Shown: positions 1 to 11,420, counted from the first letter of the stretch. The stretch is DNA of 64,000 nucleotides from Isoetes taiwanensis (GCA_021234155.1 JAJEKV010000816.1:21375-85374), one strand, 5' to 3'. Translations and numbers: made by a program. The notes: a model not told the origin generated them from the letters alone.

Positions 1-421
1 TTTTTGTGCAGGCACAACAATAGTAGTTCAATGACAGAGTGATTATGAAGAAAAATATTGGAAAGGGTGCCACTCTAGAACATAACTGGCCTGATTAGAT
101 TCTCTGTTGTCTTCAAATACTCCAAATATTAGAGAAGTTATCAACTCTAAAACCTTCTTTGGGATGATTCTTCTATCAATTTGGGTGAAATTTGATGCTC
201 ATGCATAATTTCCATTCGGTTTACTAAAATACTCACTTGACTCACTCTTTTCCTTGAATCTATAATTTTAACCTAACTCTATGACCCTACTAGTTGGGAG
301 AAAAAAAATTCCCCCACTTTCGAGGTTGAGCGCTGGAATTTTCCATTCCACGCTCTACTATGCCGGTTAATCTACTTAGTCAAGGTTATGGTCAGTGCTA
401 GCTTGATCAACCAAGAACATT
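1..421 (-). other. Leader of a further M-family LTR element (M0) running off the left edge
   Basis: This stretch lies just downstream, on the minus strand, of the primer-binding site at 422-433. It matches the equivalent leader of M1 next to 30606: both share the words for 'ggtcagtgct' and 'ccaagaacattgctctgatacca' split over a few changes, and a nearby 'tttcgaggtt'. I infer that a second M-type element continues to the left of the window. No coding region is visible in this piece. Confidence 0.6.
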
Positions 422-433
422 GCTCTGATACCA
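422..433 (-). promoter_or_regulatory. Primer-binding site (initiator tRNA-Met) of element M0
   Basis: The plus strand reads gctctgatacca, the complement of TGGTATCAGAGC, which is the standard plant LTR-retrotransposon site complementary to the 3' end of initiator tRNA-Met. It lies three bases from the LTR end at 437, the same spacing as in M1 (30606-30617). Confidence 0.85.
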
Positions 434-436
434 TTG

Positions 437-2411
437 TGATGCTCCCCATCAAATATATGGCCGCGTCGTCGTACATCTCGTGGAAATCCCTCATCCACCC
501 TCGGCCACATGGGGCCCTCTGTCTATCTGCACCTAAAGGTACCCATGGTGAGAAGGAGACACGAAGGTGTCTTGCATGCCCTTGCCCTATGGGCTCTATA
601 ATGGCCGGAAGCATTAACATATCGTCGGCACTAGCAATAATAATCCATCCATTTATCTCGAAAGGTAGTACATCCATACAACCATAGATACATCAAAGAT
701 AACAACATACCATAACACAAATGAGCTCCTAGAACTTTTTTATATACTTGTAAGGTGTGATCGTCCCCTTTGAATATTACCATGTCCTTGACTTTTATTT
801 TTTGGATTTTTGCACTCCAAAAGTACAGGTTGGAATACAAAGTGTATGAGTTCATCCCCATACTAACATGGCTCCATACATTGATAACAACAGGCCCTCA
901 CAAATATCTACCGGGCGGACTTGTAAGCAGTTCCATTGGGAAGAATGAAGGGGTCATTTTACCCGACTCCATCGCGTACAAGGCCCTCCCATATCGGGGC
1001 CTACCTAGGCCGATCTCCCTCGGGGGCCTACCTAGCGTAAACATACATAATGGGTATACAATGTCATCACATATCCACCTCGAAGGGTGGTCCATCAACA
1101 TCTGCATAGGCAGAGATCGGCACAATACATATGGGAAATCCTACCCAAGGCTCGGACTTCGAAGGGATGCCCGGCGGCTTGGGTCTCAGAGTTCATTTGG
1201 GGCAGAATTCATGGCAATGGATTTGGTGGGCATAGGAACATGGCAGGGTTGTCCACTCCATCCACCCCTCCTGTGCACACTTTGCGAGTAGGTGAAAAGT
1301 GTTGGGGGACATTTGTAGCCCAGGATGCATAGCCAAAGGGGCTACTCACGGGTTGCATCTCCCAGTTCGATGGGGGGTAGGGATCTCTCCCTCCGAGATC
1401 TACATCTTTGACTCAAGGTGACTAGAGGGCCACTACCCTTATTAGACTTAAACCCCGGAGAGTGGCGATCACCCCACGGGTGTCGAGCCCATGCCTTGCC
1501 CACACGCGCGTGGCAAGCCATTAGACCTAGTCCACAATGATCCTGACAGACTTTACACACCGGAGGGATCGTTCAAGAGTCAGAACACAAACCTCTTTAT
1601 AAGCCAGTCTGGCCCCTTCACCCACAACCAGGTGTGGCTCCTGTGCACAGGCCGAATCTACAGTGTGCTAGAGAGGCTAATCTAGGAGCATCAACTACCA
1701 AGCTTTAGGTCTCTACCCCCCTTCCCAATACAAGGAGTTCACAGAGATACATCATCCATAAGAACTAAAGAACTAGATCTAATCTATATCATAGAGTTAG
1801 GTTCTTTAGTTAGAGGGAAAGTATCTAGAGATCTAAGTGGTTGCTATGGGCAATTTAATAGGCTAAACCTACTGATTCAATGACTGGAAGATGGTTTAGG
1901 CTATTAAATTGACTAAATACCTGATCCTTGACTCGCTCCTCACTGCTGAAGTTAGACCATCTGCTTGAACTGCTTGAATCAAGGAAAACTAATGGTGCAA
2001 TTCGCTCGGGCGGAAGTGCAGGGGAGGCGGTTTTGACTCTGGGAGCAGCCAAACAGAGCTCTAGAACCCCTATGGACGAAAATGGCAAGTTAGGGTTTCT
2101 TCCTACCCTAAATAGACAAGGGGTTAGGGCTAGGGTTTCCAATTATCCCTTTAAGCATGTGGGATAGTGGGAATGCCCACTTGCCTTTAATGGCTAGGTG
2201 GCATAAAGGTATCCACATGAAAGGTGTGCACCTTAATAAATGTGCACATTGGTAAATGTGCACATTAATAAATGCACATACCTTGCAAGTTGCTCCCTAG
2301 GGGCTACCCATTTGGCTACACAACGGCCACTTTCGTCGGTGAGTGGCGTGTGCAGCAGGCGTGTGGCGATGCGGTATACATCCTGGGACCGTATCGCGGC
2401 CGGGCGTCACA
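437..2411 (-). repeat. LTR shared by M0 (as 5' LTR) and M1 (as 3' LTR)
   Basis: On the minus strand it starts TGTGACG and ends near 437. The last 25 bases match the end of M1's 5' LTR, and the body from about 835 to 2411 matches 30650-32180 closely, including the gttctttagtt hairpin and the TGTGCACA repeats. About 370 bases (roughly 460-830) are extra compared with the other M LTRs, so a small insertion is likely there. A polypurine tract abuts one end (2412-2427) and a primer site the other (422-433). One LTR therefore serves two elements. Confidence 0.8.
2226..2280. repeat. TGTGCACA repeats in M LTR (U3 side)
   Basis: Three or four near copies of a palindromic word (gtgcacatt / aatgtgcac) lie about 130-185 bases from the LTR's 5' end. 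The same block occurs at 31993-32048, and expanded versions occur in both M2 LTRs. Confidence 0.7.
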
Positions 2412-2427
2412 TTCTCCCCCCTTGAAA
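2412..2427 (-). promoter_or_regulatory. Polypurine tract of M1
   Basis: On the minus strand this reads TTTCAAGGGGGGAGAA directly before the LTR start TGTGACG. That is the expected place for the plus-strand primer of reverse transcription. M2 has the matching tract at 41002-41017. Confidence 0.85.
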
Positions 2428-3565
2428 TGATGATGTCCATGACATCATGGGTCTCCCCACCTTGGAATCTTCCTAACTGCAATCAACCTGATGCATACAA
2501 TATACTACTATAATACCTACACATCTATTAAGATTACCTTAAGGTAATATTTTTAGAACATTATTACGCCATATCTTATGAAATAACTTATCAATTCGTA
2601 ACATCATTAAAACAAGTTACTCAATAGTTCACTTATCACGACAATTTAGTTTATCAAAATTTTAATATTGCATATATATAATTAACGTTCGAGGTACTCT
2701 TCATTCCTTGCAACACATTCCCACAAATTTTGTGTTGCAAGTCTTAAATAACTTCGACCTCCTTGCCCTCCGGGCTCTATTGGCTGCTAGGTCGACACTC
2801 GTTAGTACCATTTTAATTATTAATAAAAATTTTGGTTATATCGTGACCACCCCACCTTTCTACATGAATGCATGGCTAATCTCCCGGCGTAGGAAGAGGA
2901 TGCTTCTTCCATCGTGGCCGTGGAGACAGCGCCCTATAATGCCTATATGGCGCTCATGCCTACACCTTTAGTTGCCCAGTGTGGAGGATAGGGTCCTTCC
3001 CGTATATGGGGGCGTGAAGGGCGATTCCTCCTATCAATGCATATATGGGACTAGAGGTGTTGTGAAGAGGTTACGGTTCGGGCGTTTTTGTTGAAGTTAC
3101 ATTTTGTTGGAGGTATGCTTGTTGCTTTTGCGGCTGAAGATAGCTTTTGGATCTGCGGGTCATCATGGCAGCAGTTTTTCCCCAGTGGGGGTTTTAATCC
3201 GGGCCATGGTGCTCCGCGAGGGCTTCGCCCATGCAATGTATTTTTTTTTTTCTTTGTACTTGTGGTCGCATGTCCTCCCGGACGCCTTTGTGGTCTTGAC
3301 GTAAAATATACTTCCTTCCTTCCTTCCTTCCTATCAATGCATTCCTTAATGACCTCCTTTCTCACCGAGGTCGTCTACTTTCGTGGGGCCAGTAGACTTT
3401 CTAATCTACCTTCCACTCATCCAAGCGGAAATGCGGTCATGCCTACATTGACATTACACCATGCCCTAGAGATCACCGTAGTGGTCTCATCATCATTTAA
3501 CAACGCGATGCAACCCATACCTAGCATAGGTTGCGCGCAGACATTAATCTTAACTACACATAGAA
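2428..3565 (-). other. 3' untranslated region of M1
   Basis: No coding capacity is visible. It is collinear with M2 at 41018-42165, for example the shared phrases around 2860 and 41700 and around 3335-3590 and 41905-42160. Relative to M2 it carries an extra block at about 3061-3335. Confidence 0.7.
3061..3335. mobile_element. Small retroposon-like insertion in M1's 3' region
   Basis: The block is absent from the otherwise collinear M2 sequence (junction near 41895). It holds a T-rich run near 3240-3251 and ends in a (TTCC)n run at 3312-3331, a style of end seen in short retroposed sequences. The family was not identified, and no clean target-site duplication could be defined. Confidence 0.4.
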
Positions 3566-4754
3566 TTAATCTACACAAATCGACATGCTGAGCCATTTCT
3601 TGAGGAGATGACCTTGGGGTCCCATTGCTCCATAAACTATGGGTCTTTGCTTTAATAGATCCTTCTTGAGTACCCACGTCGGCGTCTTCCAGCGGCAAGT
3701 GTTTCCACTTAACCAAATATTGGAGAAATTCTGATCTCCTTGTTTTCTTGAAGGCTTTATCAAGAATCAATGCGGAACTATTTCAAATTTGCTCCTCCGT
3801 CATTTCCAACAATGTTGGAGTATTCAAGACTTCGGATGCGGATTTGGGGTGTGCTTCTTCAACAAACTTCGTGGAAGACTTTATGAATCTTTAGGTGTCT
3901 TTGGTAAGTCTAATTTGTAGGATTGATTTCCTACTCTACGGACTATTACGAAGGGTCGGGGCCACCTTAGAACAAGCTTCTTACAATTTCCGGCGCGGAG
4001 CTTCGCACCTTCACTTTGATCTTGAGGCGGACATTGCGCCAACTTGGAACTCTCTAAGCTGTTCGATGCTTGTTCGGCGATGCTCTTTGTTGACTCCTTC
4101 TTTGCCAAAAGATATCCTCGAACTTCTTCCACCATCACCGCTACATGTCGGCCAACATTTGTCGCGAAACCTCTACCTTTGACGGGATTGTGCCAAGTGT
4201 GCGGAGTTAGGCATTGATAGCCGTAGTTGATCATAAGCGGTGACATTTGGGATGATTCCCCGCTTGGTGCTATTATTATCCAAACTCCACCAAGTGAATA
4301 AATTCTTCCCACATACCTTGCTTGTTCGGACATAGTTTAGAGCATATCCTCGAATTACATTTGGTCCGCTCTGTTTGCCCATCCGTCCGAGGATGATAGG
4401 TACGTGCTCATGGATAGCTTCGTGCGAATTGTCGCAAAGAGGTCTTGCCAAAGGCACTCATGAACTTTGGATCCTGTCGGGAGATAATCTCCTTGGCATG
4501 CCATGAAGCACGAAAATTTCTTTGATGAAGAGCTTCATTTGTATCCATAGCCGGTAATACGTGGTCACGCAAGGCATAAAATGTGCCATTTTTGACAACT
4601 TGTAAACCACTACCATCAAGGCATCCTTCCCTCTTACCGTCCTTGGAAGCCATGTTATGAAGTCCATGCTAATGACCTCCCACTTAAGCGTTTGGCACCG
4701 CTTAATGGCTCCAATGCCCTGGAATTTGCTCTGCCCGCCTTCCTTGGTCGACAT
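3566..4754 (-). pseudogene. M1 integrase core and chromodomain, frameshifted
   Basis: Reading leftwards, the integrase catalytic core begins WEVISMDFI near 4680, with GKDALMVVV and LSKMAHF following, then GMPR near 4500 and DPKFMSAF near 4460. The integrase domain inserts the cDNA into host chromatin. A segment ending YLVKWKHLPLED near 3690 is the start of a chromodomain, the methyl-histone reader of chromovirus integrases. At least four frame changes break the protein. B carries a better preserved homologue at 23356-24596. Confidence 0.8.
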
Positions 4755-4868
4755 ATTTTGACATTCCTTGATGGCGAGCTACTTGCTTCTTCATCCTGGC
4801 CAATAATAGCTTCTTTTGCCACTTTGAAATATGTCTTCATAAATCCTGCATGGCACAGCTATCAGACT

Positions 4869-6209
4869 TTATTGTGGGTGTCGTGTAGAGTCAACTTCCT
4901 TCTGACCCGATGATTCCAAGACGCATAACTTGTTCTTATGGTACAAGAGATTACCTTCCTTCTTAAAATTTTTGAAGGTTTCTCTCCTTATCCGTTCTTG
5001 CTTCCCTGCAGATAAGCTTGCCCATACTTCCTTGAAGTCCACATCTGTTGGCAAGGACTCTTCAATCTTCTTACCAAAGTCATTTGGAGGCGCCGAAATT
5101 GCATTGCAATGCACTCTAGTTGTCGGGGGATGCCTTGAAAGCGCATCCGCCACTACATTGAGCTTCCAAACTTGTAGACTATATCAAAGTCATACTCTTC
5201 GAGGAACTCCATCCACCTTACATTTCTCGGATTAAGGTGTGGTTGCGTGAATACATTTGGAGGCTCATTGATCTGTATCAATTGGAACTTCCTTCCCAGA
5301 GATAGTGCCTCCAAATTCTTAATGCCCCGACAATTTGCAAGCAATTCTTGATCGTGGCCCGCAGCGCCGTTTGGCGTCGTTCATCTTCCTGGAATCATAT
5401 GCTACCACACTTTGCATGAGTAATCGCACTGTGGCTATCTTACTTGCGCCTGCAAGCCACCAACTTATCTTTCTCTGGTTTGGCGGGGTCAAGATCAGCG
5501 GTTGTCAAAGCTTCCTTCAACAATTCAAACCCTCGCTGGGCTTTCTTGTGCCAATGGTGCGCCCAATCTTTCACCTTTTTCGCCCTTGTCAAGTCACATT
5601 GGCGGGGCGCTATCTTAGCAAAGTTCTTCCACGAACTTCTGTAGTACCACAGGGGTCGAGGAAACTTCGACCTCATGCACATTCTTGGTCTGCGACCCGA
5701 ATGGCGGCTTCAATCTTGGCGGGATCCGTCGAGATTCCTTCTGCTGAGATCACATGACCCAGGTATTCCACCCTCTCCGTTGCGAAGTGACACTTCGACA
5801 ACTTGGCGTACAACTGGTGCCTCCTTAATTTCTCAAGCACTCTCCTTAGGTGTTGCACGTGTTCCTCCAGGGATCTGCTATACACCAAAATGTCATCAAA
5901 GAATACTATCACAAAGGTGTCTAAGAACTCCCTGAAGATGTCGTTCATGAGCCTCATGAACATTGCTGGGGCATTCGATAAGCCGAAAGGCATTACCGTG
6001 AATTCATAGTGCCCATACCTGGTCTTGAAAGCCGTTTTATGGACGTCTTCTTCCTTTATTCTGATTTGGTGATAGCCTGACCTTAGGTCGATTTTGGAGA
6101 AGACTTTTGCCCCTTGGAGCTGATCCATCAAGTCGTCTGATCTGGGGAGCGCATACTTGTTCTTGATGGTGTGCTTGTTCAACTGCCTGTAATCTATGCA
6201 CATCCTCAA
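4869..6209 (-). pseudogene. M1 reverse transcriptase and RNase H, frameshifted
   Basis: The RT domain is open from 6209 to 5673. It shows [30 protein letters not shown] and the catalytic box FFDDILVYS, all typical of Ty3/gypsy RT; the catalytic aspartate pair is intact. RNase H pieces follow in other frames: WMEFLEEYDFDIVYK near 5190 and MADALSRHP at 5153. The next piece, to 4869, is the linker to the integrase zinc region. The upstream RT motifs (6210-6600) are too broken to follow. The enzyme would copy element RNA into DNA inside virus-like particles; this copy cannot make a full protein. Confidence 0.85.
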
Positions 6210-6616
6210 GCTACCATCCTTCTTCTTTACAAAAAGAATGGGTGCTCCAAGCGGGCGCAGACGCTAGGTCTAATGAAGCCTAGGTCGAGCAAATCCCGCT
6301 AATTGCTTCTTTAGCTTAGACTCCTGGCGTGGTCATTACGTATGGCGCTTTACTTGTAAACCCCGTCCCCGGTTCGAAAGTGCTATCTCACACTCGACTC
6401 CTATATGAGGGGAGCCGCTTGATCTCATCTGGAAAGAGATCGTGGAATTCCGTGATTAGCTACTTGCTTGGGCAACTCGCTGAGCCCCTTATCTTCCTTA
6501 CCTTCTCCTGATTCGGGCTCTTGAATCTCGAGCTTGAAGATATATGCTACCTGCTCACTCTTTATGCACCGACAACAAAGCTTACTAGACATAATCGCAT
6601 AATGGGAACAACTTCT

Positions 6617-6829
6617 TTACCTCGTGATCTCTATGATCTTGCCATTGGGTGCTGTGAGGGTCACCTTCCGCTTTCCACAATCAATGAGGGCTCCTGCTGG
6701 ACCAAGATACTCCATCCCAATGATTAAGTCATACTTTCCAATATTCATTACCTCTGCCCCCATCTGAATGTTGATTCCTGGCAAATCAATGTCGAAGTTT
6801 ATTCTTTTGCCCACTCCCGGGGGATGCAC
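6617..6829 (-). pseudogene. M1 protease, C-terminal half
   Basis: This 70-residue frame contains GKYDLIIGMEYLG, the conserved second half of the retropepsin fold in plant Ty3/gypsy elements (B has GKYDLIVGMEFL near 21840). It is separated from the catalytic ILIDSGSSHNF in the upstream gag-protease frame by the insertion-like block at 6857-7004. Confidence 0.75.
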
Positions 6830-6856
6830 TTATTCATAAGGGGGGTATGGCATCTG

Positions 6857-7004
6857 CGTTCGGAGGGTAGCAAAAAACCCCCCTTGTATACGCAATTTTA
6901 AAAGGCAATTTGACCCCTCTGTGTATAGATATTGCTCCAAATCAGTGCCTAAAAACACCCCTAACCCCTAAGTATGCTGAAATGGTCCAAAAGCACCCTC
7001 CGGT
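6857..7004. mobile_element. MITE-like insertion inside M1 protease
   Basis: This roughly 148-base block begins cggagggtagc and ends with the inverse of ccggagggtgc, giving imperfect terminal inverted repeats. The trinucleotide gtt flanks both sides as a possible target-site duplication. It breaks the protease frame. The short repeats make the call tentative. Confidence 0.4.
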
Positions 7005-8570
7005 TGAACTCTCATGGATCAAAGGTGAATCCCACAGGTGATGCCTTACTCCCCCGTTTGCTAACACCACGGGTCTTGGCTTGGATTTCAATGGCTTGAG
7101 CTTCAACATTTCTACCATTCTTGGGGATGCAAAGTTGTGACTACTTCCCGAATCTATCAGGATTGTGAATAGCTTGGCTTTGGCCTTCCCTATTGTGGAT
7201 ATTACCTGATATTGATTTTCCGCTTGTTCTGTGTCTATTGTGGCAAAGATATGACACTCACCCTGAATATAGTCGCGGGTTGCCTCGCCGTCGTCGTCAG
7301 ACAGAGTGTCCCAATCTCCAAACTCCGCTAGCGCTGCACTCATGACGTAGGGGCAGTTCGCTGTCCTATGGCCTGGCTGGAAACACCTGAAGCAAAGCTG
7401 CTTTTCTATGCACTCCTGCCTCTTTTCCTTGGGCATTGCCTGCAAAAAGGACCGCACTGCTTTGGAGTAGTTTGACCCCTCCTGCTTGTCCTTGAAGGAC
7501 ACTTGCTTCTTCTCCTGCTGCTTCCCCTGGTTGCCACCATATGGGGCTCTAGCTGGACCTGGGCTGGCTGCCCTAGGGCTATAACTCCCTGCTGCCTTGC
7601 CCTTGTCACAGTATCTGGCTGCCTCTCGCCCGCTATTCGAGGTCCTGGCCCCTTGCAAGATTATTGCCTTGGATTCCGCTTCTGATACTGTCTTAGGGTT
7701 TATTGCCCTTACCAGCTTGCAGATCTTATCATTCAGCCCTTCAATATAGCTCTCCACTGCATGCTTTTCACTCAACTTGGGCACATAAAGCCTTAGTCTC
7801 ATGAATTCCTCTGTATATTTCTGGATTGATTTGTTGCCCTGCTGCAACCTGTAAAACTGCTGCATCATGTTGGACTTGTGCTCTCTTGGGACGTAATGGC
7901 GCTTGGAAGCTTTAGCAAACTTTCTGAACCTGCAAGCATCCATGCTTAAGCCATGGGCCTTGGCATAGCCCTTCCACCAAATGCGTGCTGCTCCTTTCAG
8001 GTTGGCTGTTGCCACCCTGCCTTTATCCTTGTCCTTCATGCCATAGGCATTGCCGTATTCACTCATTTCATCGAGCCAAGCCTCTGCTTCCATGCCTGAT
8101 CTGTTCTCACCTGAGAATTGCTCGAGCTTCCTGGCCTTCCATACGTTTCCCAATGCAGAGTCTACCTTCTTCTGGTAGTCCGAGGTTCTTGTCTCCTTTT
8201 GTCTGTCGTCCCTTCGGTTCTGCACTTGTTCAGCCTCTTCCTCGGAATCAGTGTATGAGTCCGAGCTTGAGTCGGAGGATTCCGTGCTGGGGGACCTCCT
8301 TCTCTTGCTCCTCTTTTTGTCCTTTCCTGCTTTCCGAGCTGATGCTTGGGGCAACTGGGCATTGCCTTCCGACCCAACTCCTGCTTGCGCGGCTAGGAAA
8401 GCCTTTATCTGCTCAAGGTCCGTCCTCATTTGTGACATTTCCTCTTCTGGGGTCATGGGCCCAAATGCCTCATACAGGCTCCTTGCCGGGGGTGGTCTGG
8501 GCGGAGTCTGTTCTTCCCTGTGGTCTCGGCGTTGTCGTTCCCCTGAACCCGGGCCTCTAGCTGCATACAC
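6942..8570 (-). CDS. gag: M1 gag and start of protease (542-codon open frame)
   Basis: This is the longest intact frame in the window. An acidic and serine-rich N-terminal part (to about residue 130) precedes the Ty3/gypsy capsid domain, with KLEQFSGENRSG near residue 150, ARIWWKGYAKA near 195 and a following FRLR-type region. The nucleocapsid zinc knuckle CFRCFQPGHRTANC lies near residue 395. The protease active site ILIDSGSSHNF lies near residue 470. The last ~25 residues are out of register because of the insertion-like block at 6857-7004. The start at 8570 lies just after a possible splice acceptor (tatgcag). Gag forms the particle shell. B has a homologue at 20340-21590. Confidence 0.9.
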   Translation of the reverse strand: MYAARGPGSGERQRRDHREEQTPPRPPPARSLYEAFGPMTPEEEMSQMRTDLEQIKAFLAAQAGVGSEGNAQLPQASARKAGKDKKRSKRRRSPSTESSDSSSDSYTDSEEEAEQVQNRRDDRQKETRTSDYQKKVDSALGNVWKARKLEQFSGENRSGMEAEAWLDEMSEYGNAYGMKDKDKGRVATANLKGAARIWWKGYAKAHGLSMDACRFRKFAKASKRHYVPREHKSNMMQQFYRLQQGNKSIQKYTEEFMRLRLYVPKLSEKHAVESYIEGLNDKICKLVRAINPKTVSEAESKAIILQGARTSNSGREAARYCDKGKAAGSYSPRAASPGPARAPYGGNQGKQQEKKQVSFKDKQEGSNYSKAVRSFLQAMPKEKRQECIEKQLCFRCFQPGHRTANCPYVMSAALAEFGDWDTLSDDDGEATRDYIQGECHIFATIDTEQAENQYQVISTIGKAKAKLFTILIDSGSSHNFASPRMVEMLKLKPLKSKPRPVVLANGGVRHHLWDSPLIHESSTGGCFWTISAYLGVRGVFRH

Positions 8571-8901
8571 AAGTAGGTCGTGGCTATATGGTTAGTTTTA
8601 TTTGTTCTCTTGCATTATATGTTTGTTGGTATAATTGTGGGACAAAATACATCAACAAAACATTTAAAGTGCAAAAGAAATTATATTTATATTATATAAT
8701 ATATCAATATCTAACTAAAACAAAACTTCGAGGATCAAGGGCAAAAAGTATGCTAGTGGGTATCAAAAACGCTGCCCCAAAGACTTAGATCCAATGGATG
8801 TACTATTCTATTTTGTATTCTTGTTATTAATTGGAGTTGTTACATATTCTATTGATTACCTAATTGGGCTAGCTAGTAAGAACACCTTAAAACAAGCTGC
8901 C
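8571..8901 (-). other. Intron-like AT-rich gap between ORF2 and gag in M1
   Basis: No coding potential is seen. The base composition drops to AT-rich sequence (runs such as atatttatattatataat), unlike the GC-rich frames on both sides. On the minus strand a possible acceptor, tgtatgcag, lies at the gag boundary. Element B has a similar AT-rich gap (about 20000-20275) at the same place, which suggests a conserved spliced intron or an internal promoter region. Confidence 0.4.
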
Positions 8902-9189
8902 CTATATGAGTGCTTTGTCGATGTGACCGCTTTTGCACCCCACGCCCCTTAACTTGGGCCGCCCTACCGATTCGTCCCAAGTTTCGAGGACATTGGTCGC
9001 CCCACCCGCAAGGTCACCAATTCCTCTACCCTGGGTCGAGAGGTGTAGGTCGCTGTTTTCGCCAATCTTCCCCGTCGGTGGGGGCACGGCCAAGTCGAAG
9101 AGGTCAAGTGCCATCGCTCTCTTGACTAAGACAGCATAGTTGACGTTTGCAGCTATCCGAGCATGCCTGCAAAAGCCAGAGAGTGCAAT
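8902..9189 (-). pseudogene. M1 accessory ORF2, 3' part (cut off by element B)
   Basis: An open frame runs from the insertion point of element B to a stop at 8902. It contains NVNYAVLVKRAMALDLFDL and ends HIDKALI. It continues the M1 frame that stops at 26760 on the other side of B. A weakly similar leucine-rich stretch (ANDHLWQLFYALRRLFNLL) sits at the matching place in B near 19830. I recognise no domain. Confidence 0.6.
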
Positions 9190-9342
9190 TGTGACGTTCC
9201 AAGTATTTATACGGTGTACGTATAAATATATTGACACGTCACACGGTATAGATACGCCACCTGGGGTATGATAACCTAGGGGGTTGGCCACAAGGGATTT
9301 AATTAGCTATGTTAAATTAATTATAAAGGATAATTATCTAAA
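9190..9342 (+). repeat. Element B 5' LTR, first part
   Basis: Starts TGTGACGTTCC and matches the first 154 bases of the 3' LTR at 25204 apart from one diverged patch. It is cut at ctaaa, where the Helitron begins, and resumes at 14305. A perfect 9-base inverted repeat, tatttatac / gtataaata, lies at 9204-9212 and 9220-9228. Confidence 0.9.
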
Positions 9343-9353
9343 CTAGTAACGGG

Positions 9354-9372
9354 TGCCCGGCGTTGCCGGGCA
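9354..9372 (-). terminator. Helitron 3'-terminal hairpin
   Basis: The stem is tgcccggc pairing with gccgggca around a gtt loop. It stands 7 bases from the terminal CTAG. In the rolling-circle model this hairpin signals the end of transfer. Confidence 0.85.
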
Positions 9373-11420
9373 TAAATACAGTTGGTAGGTAGCCATGAAG
9401 GTGTACACATATATAGAACACGTTGCTAAATTTGAAAGAAAGAAAATGGGAGGAGATGCTAGATTGTATAATTTGGAGATCAGTATGTTTCATGTTGGAA
9501 AAGGGTTTGTGATAGTAATGTCATAGTGATACATATCGAGTTGAATGAATGGAACATTGAGTTGTGCCATAAAGTTGCATCATGAGAATGTGGTCATTGG
9601 AAACGAATTTCCATTGCAAAAATATATTTTTGTTCGCATTAGAGTAATGATTTTGCTCATTGGCTATTCATTGGGATATTTAACAAATTCGAGAAAATGT
9701 CATTGACAACCATATGTTTAAAACTTTTTACACCACACCCAATATCAAAATTGTATAAGGCGGTAGTACTGAGTTTTTTATGATGTCACTTTTGTAGGAT
9801 GAGTATGCAAGGTTGCAAGATAGATTCCCATAGTGCAAACTCCATGCTTAGATGAGAGTTCCGGATCAAAGATGGAAGGGTAGAAAATGTTCACCATGAA
9901 AACTCAAAAAACAGGATCATACTAACTTGTGGGGATTACATAAAGATATAGGAGCACATGTCTCACCTATCGAAGTGGTGATGTTCCACCCCGTAAAGAT
10001 GAAGTATGCCAGTGATGAATGCAAAGTTGGTGTGAAGTTTGAAGGAGGAATGAGCACATAGAAACAATTGATAAAATGTGTCTAAGCCTTGAACCTGGAT
10101 AGATCAAGCCTTATTGAGTTGCTAGGTGAATATACCACATTGAACACCAAATTAAAAGATAAACCAAAGTACACACATGAAAATCAAGAAAGACGTATTG
10201 AAAATATGGAGAATTAGGTTTAGATGAAGTGAACATTAAATACAACTGAATTGTAGGAAACCTTTGACTTATAAATTATGCGCTAGAGTAGCTATTTAGT
10301 TTGTTATTAGATTGTAAAGAATTTCTTATTGTCATGCAAAGCTCATTATGATGCATAACCTTTGCAAATTATGTTACCTATACGGTTTCTAGATACGACT
10401 CACATTATGTCTGATTCTATTCTAATATGATCTGATTCAATATGATGTCTCATATTAATCATATATTTTTTTCTGCCGCGGAAGATATGACAAAATTAAA
10501 ATGAAGCAACTAAGAAATACCATGGAAGAAGACAAAGATCTATACATGCATCAATTGCAAGTTATTGATGCAAGTTATAGAGAATCACAGTTGGTCTGAT
10601 CTATATCCTGGAACCTTTTGCCTCAAAAATTCCATTACACAAATAACAGATATAGTTGTGCTATCTGGTATTGCCATTATTACAATAAGAAAGATAAACA
10701 TGTGTTCCTTTGCATGGAACTTTGCATGGAAAGAGGCTTACCTTATCTACAAACCAGAAAGTATAGCAGTCATGGCCTCCATGCCATACTTTCAATGTGA
10801 TCACAAAAGGTCCTTTATGGATATGAGAAACATCTTGTGCACGTGTGGCATGCATCTAGCAGAAAGATGTGCTCAAATGCCATTTCCCTCAAAACATTTA
10901 GAGCCTCAAATTTTACTTTCTGCCACCAGCCATAATGTCTTATTCTCCTTGCCAAACTTTAAGCTTAATTTTTAGTTAAAATGGTTTGAATAATCCCATT
11001 ATATGAAGGTTGATTGGCTAGACATGCAGTATGTACATGTGTACATCAACGGAAAGTGGCAAAATTATACAGGCAAATAATGGAATATGCCAGATATATA
11101 GAATAATAAGGGAAAAGATATGCTAAGTTTCTTTCCAAGTTGAAAATGCTGCAAAAGAAATGGAAAACATAGTAATAAAAGTGCAGACCTGTCGTCAAGC
11201 ACCACAAAGAAATGGCAAGGTCGTTTTAAGCAAGAAAGCCCATGGTTTTGCTCTTGCTTTTGCTTTTGCTTTCGAAATCAAAAACCAAAAACCAATTGTA
11301 TCTGCAAAAGAGAATCATGCAATTAGCAGAACTAAAAGATATCTTACCATGTTCCAAGCAGATAGCACCTACTTACCATGTGTCATATCTCATCCTCTAA
11401 CAAACAAACATTAATTATCT

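Noticed and set aside
2226-2280. TGTGCACA repeats as a CRISPR array
   Set aside because: Plant LTR context, very short variable units and no unique spacers.
3088-3591. 167-codon plus-strand ORF as a gene
   Set aside because: It spans a retroposon-like insertion, a poly-T run and a TTCC repeat, and continues into M1 noncoding sequence.
7985-8595. Plus-strand ORFs of 191 and 114 codons
   Set aside because: They are antisense shadows of the GC-rich M1 gag frame.
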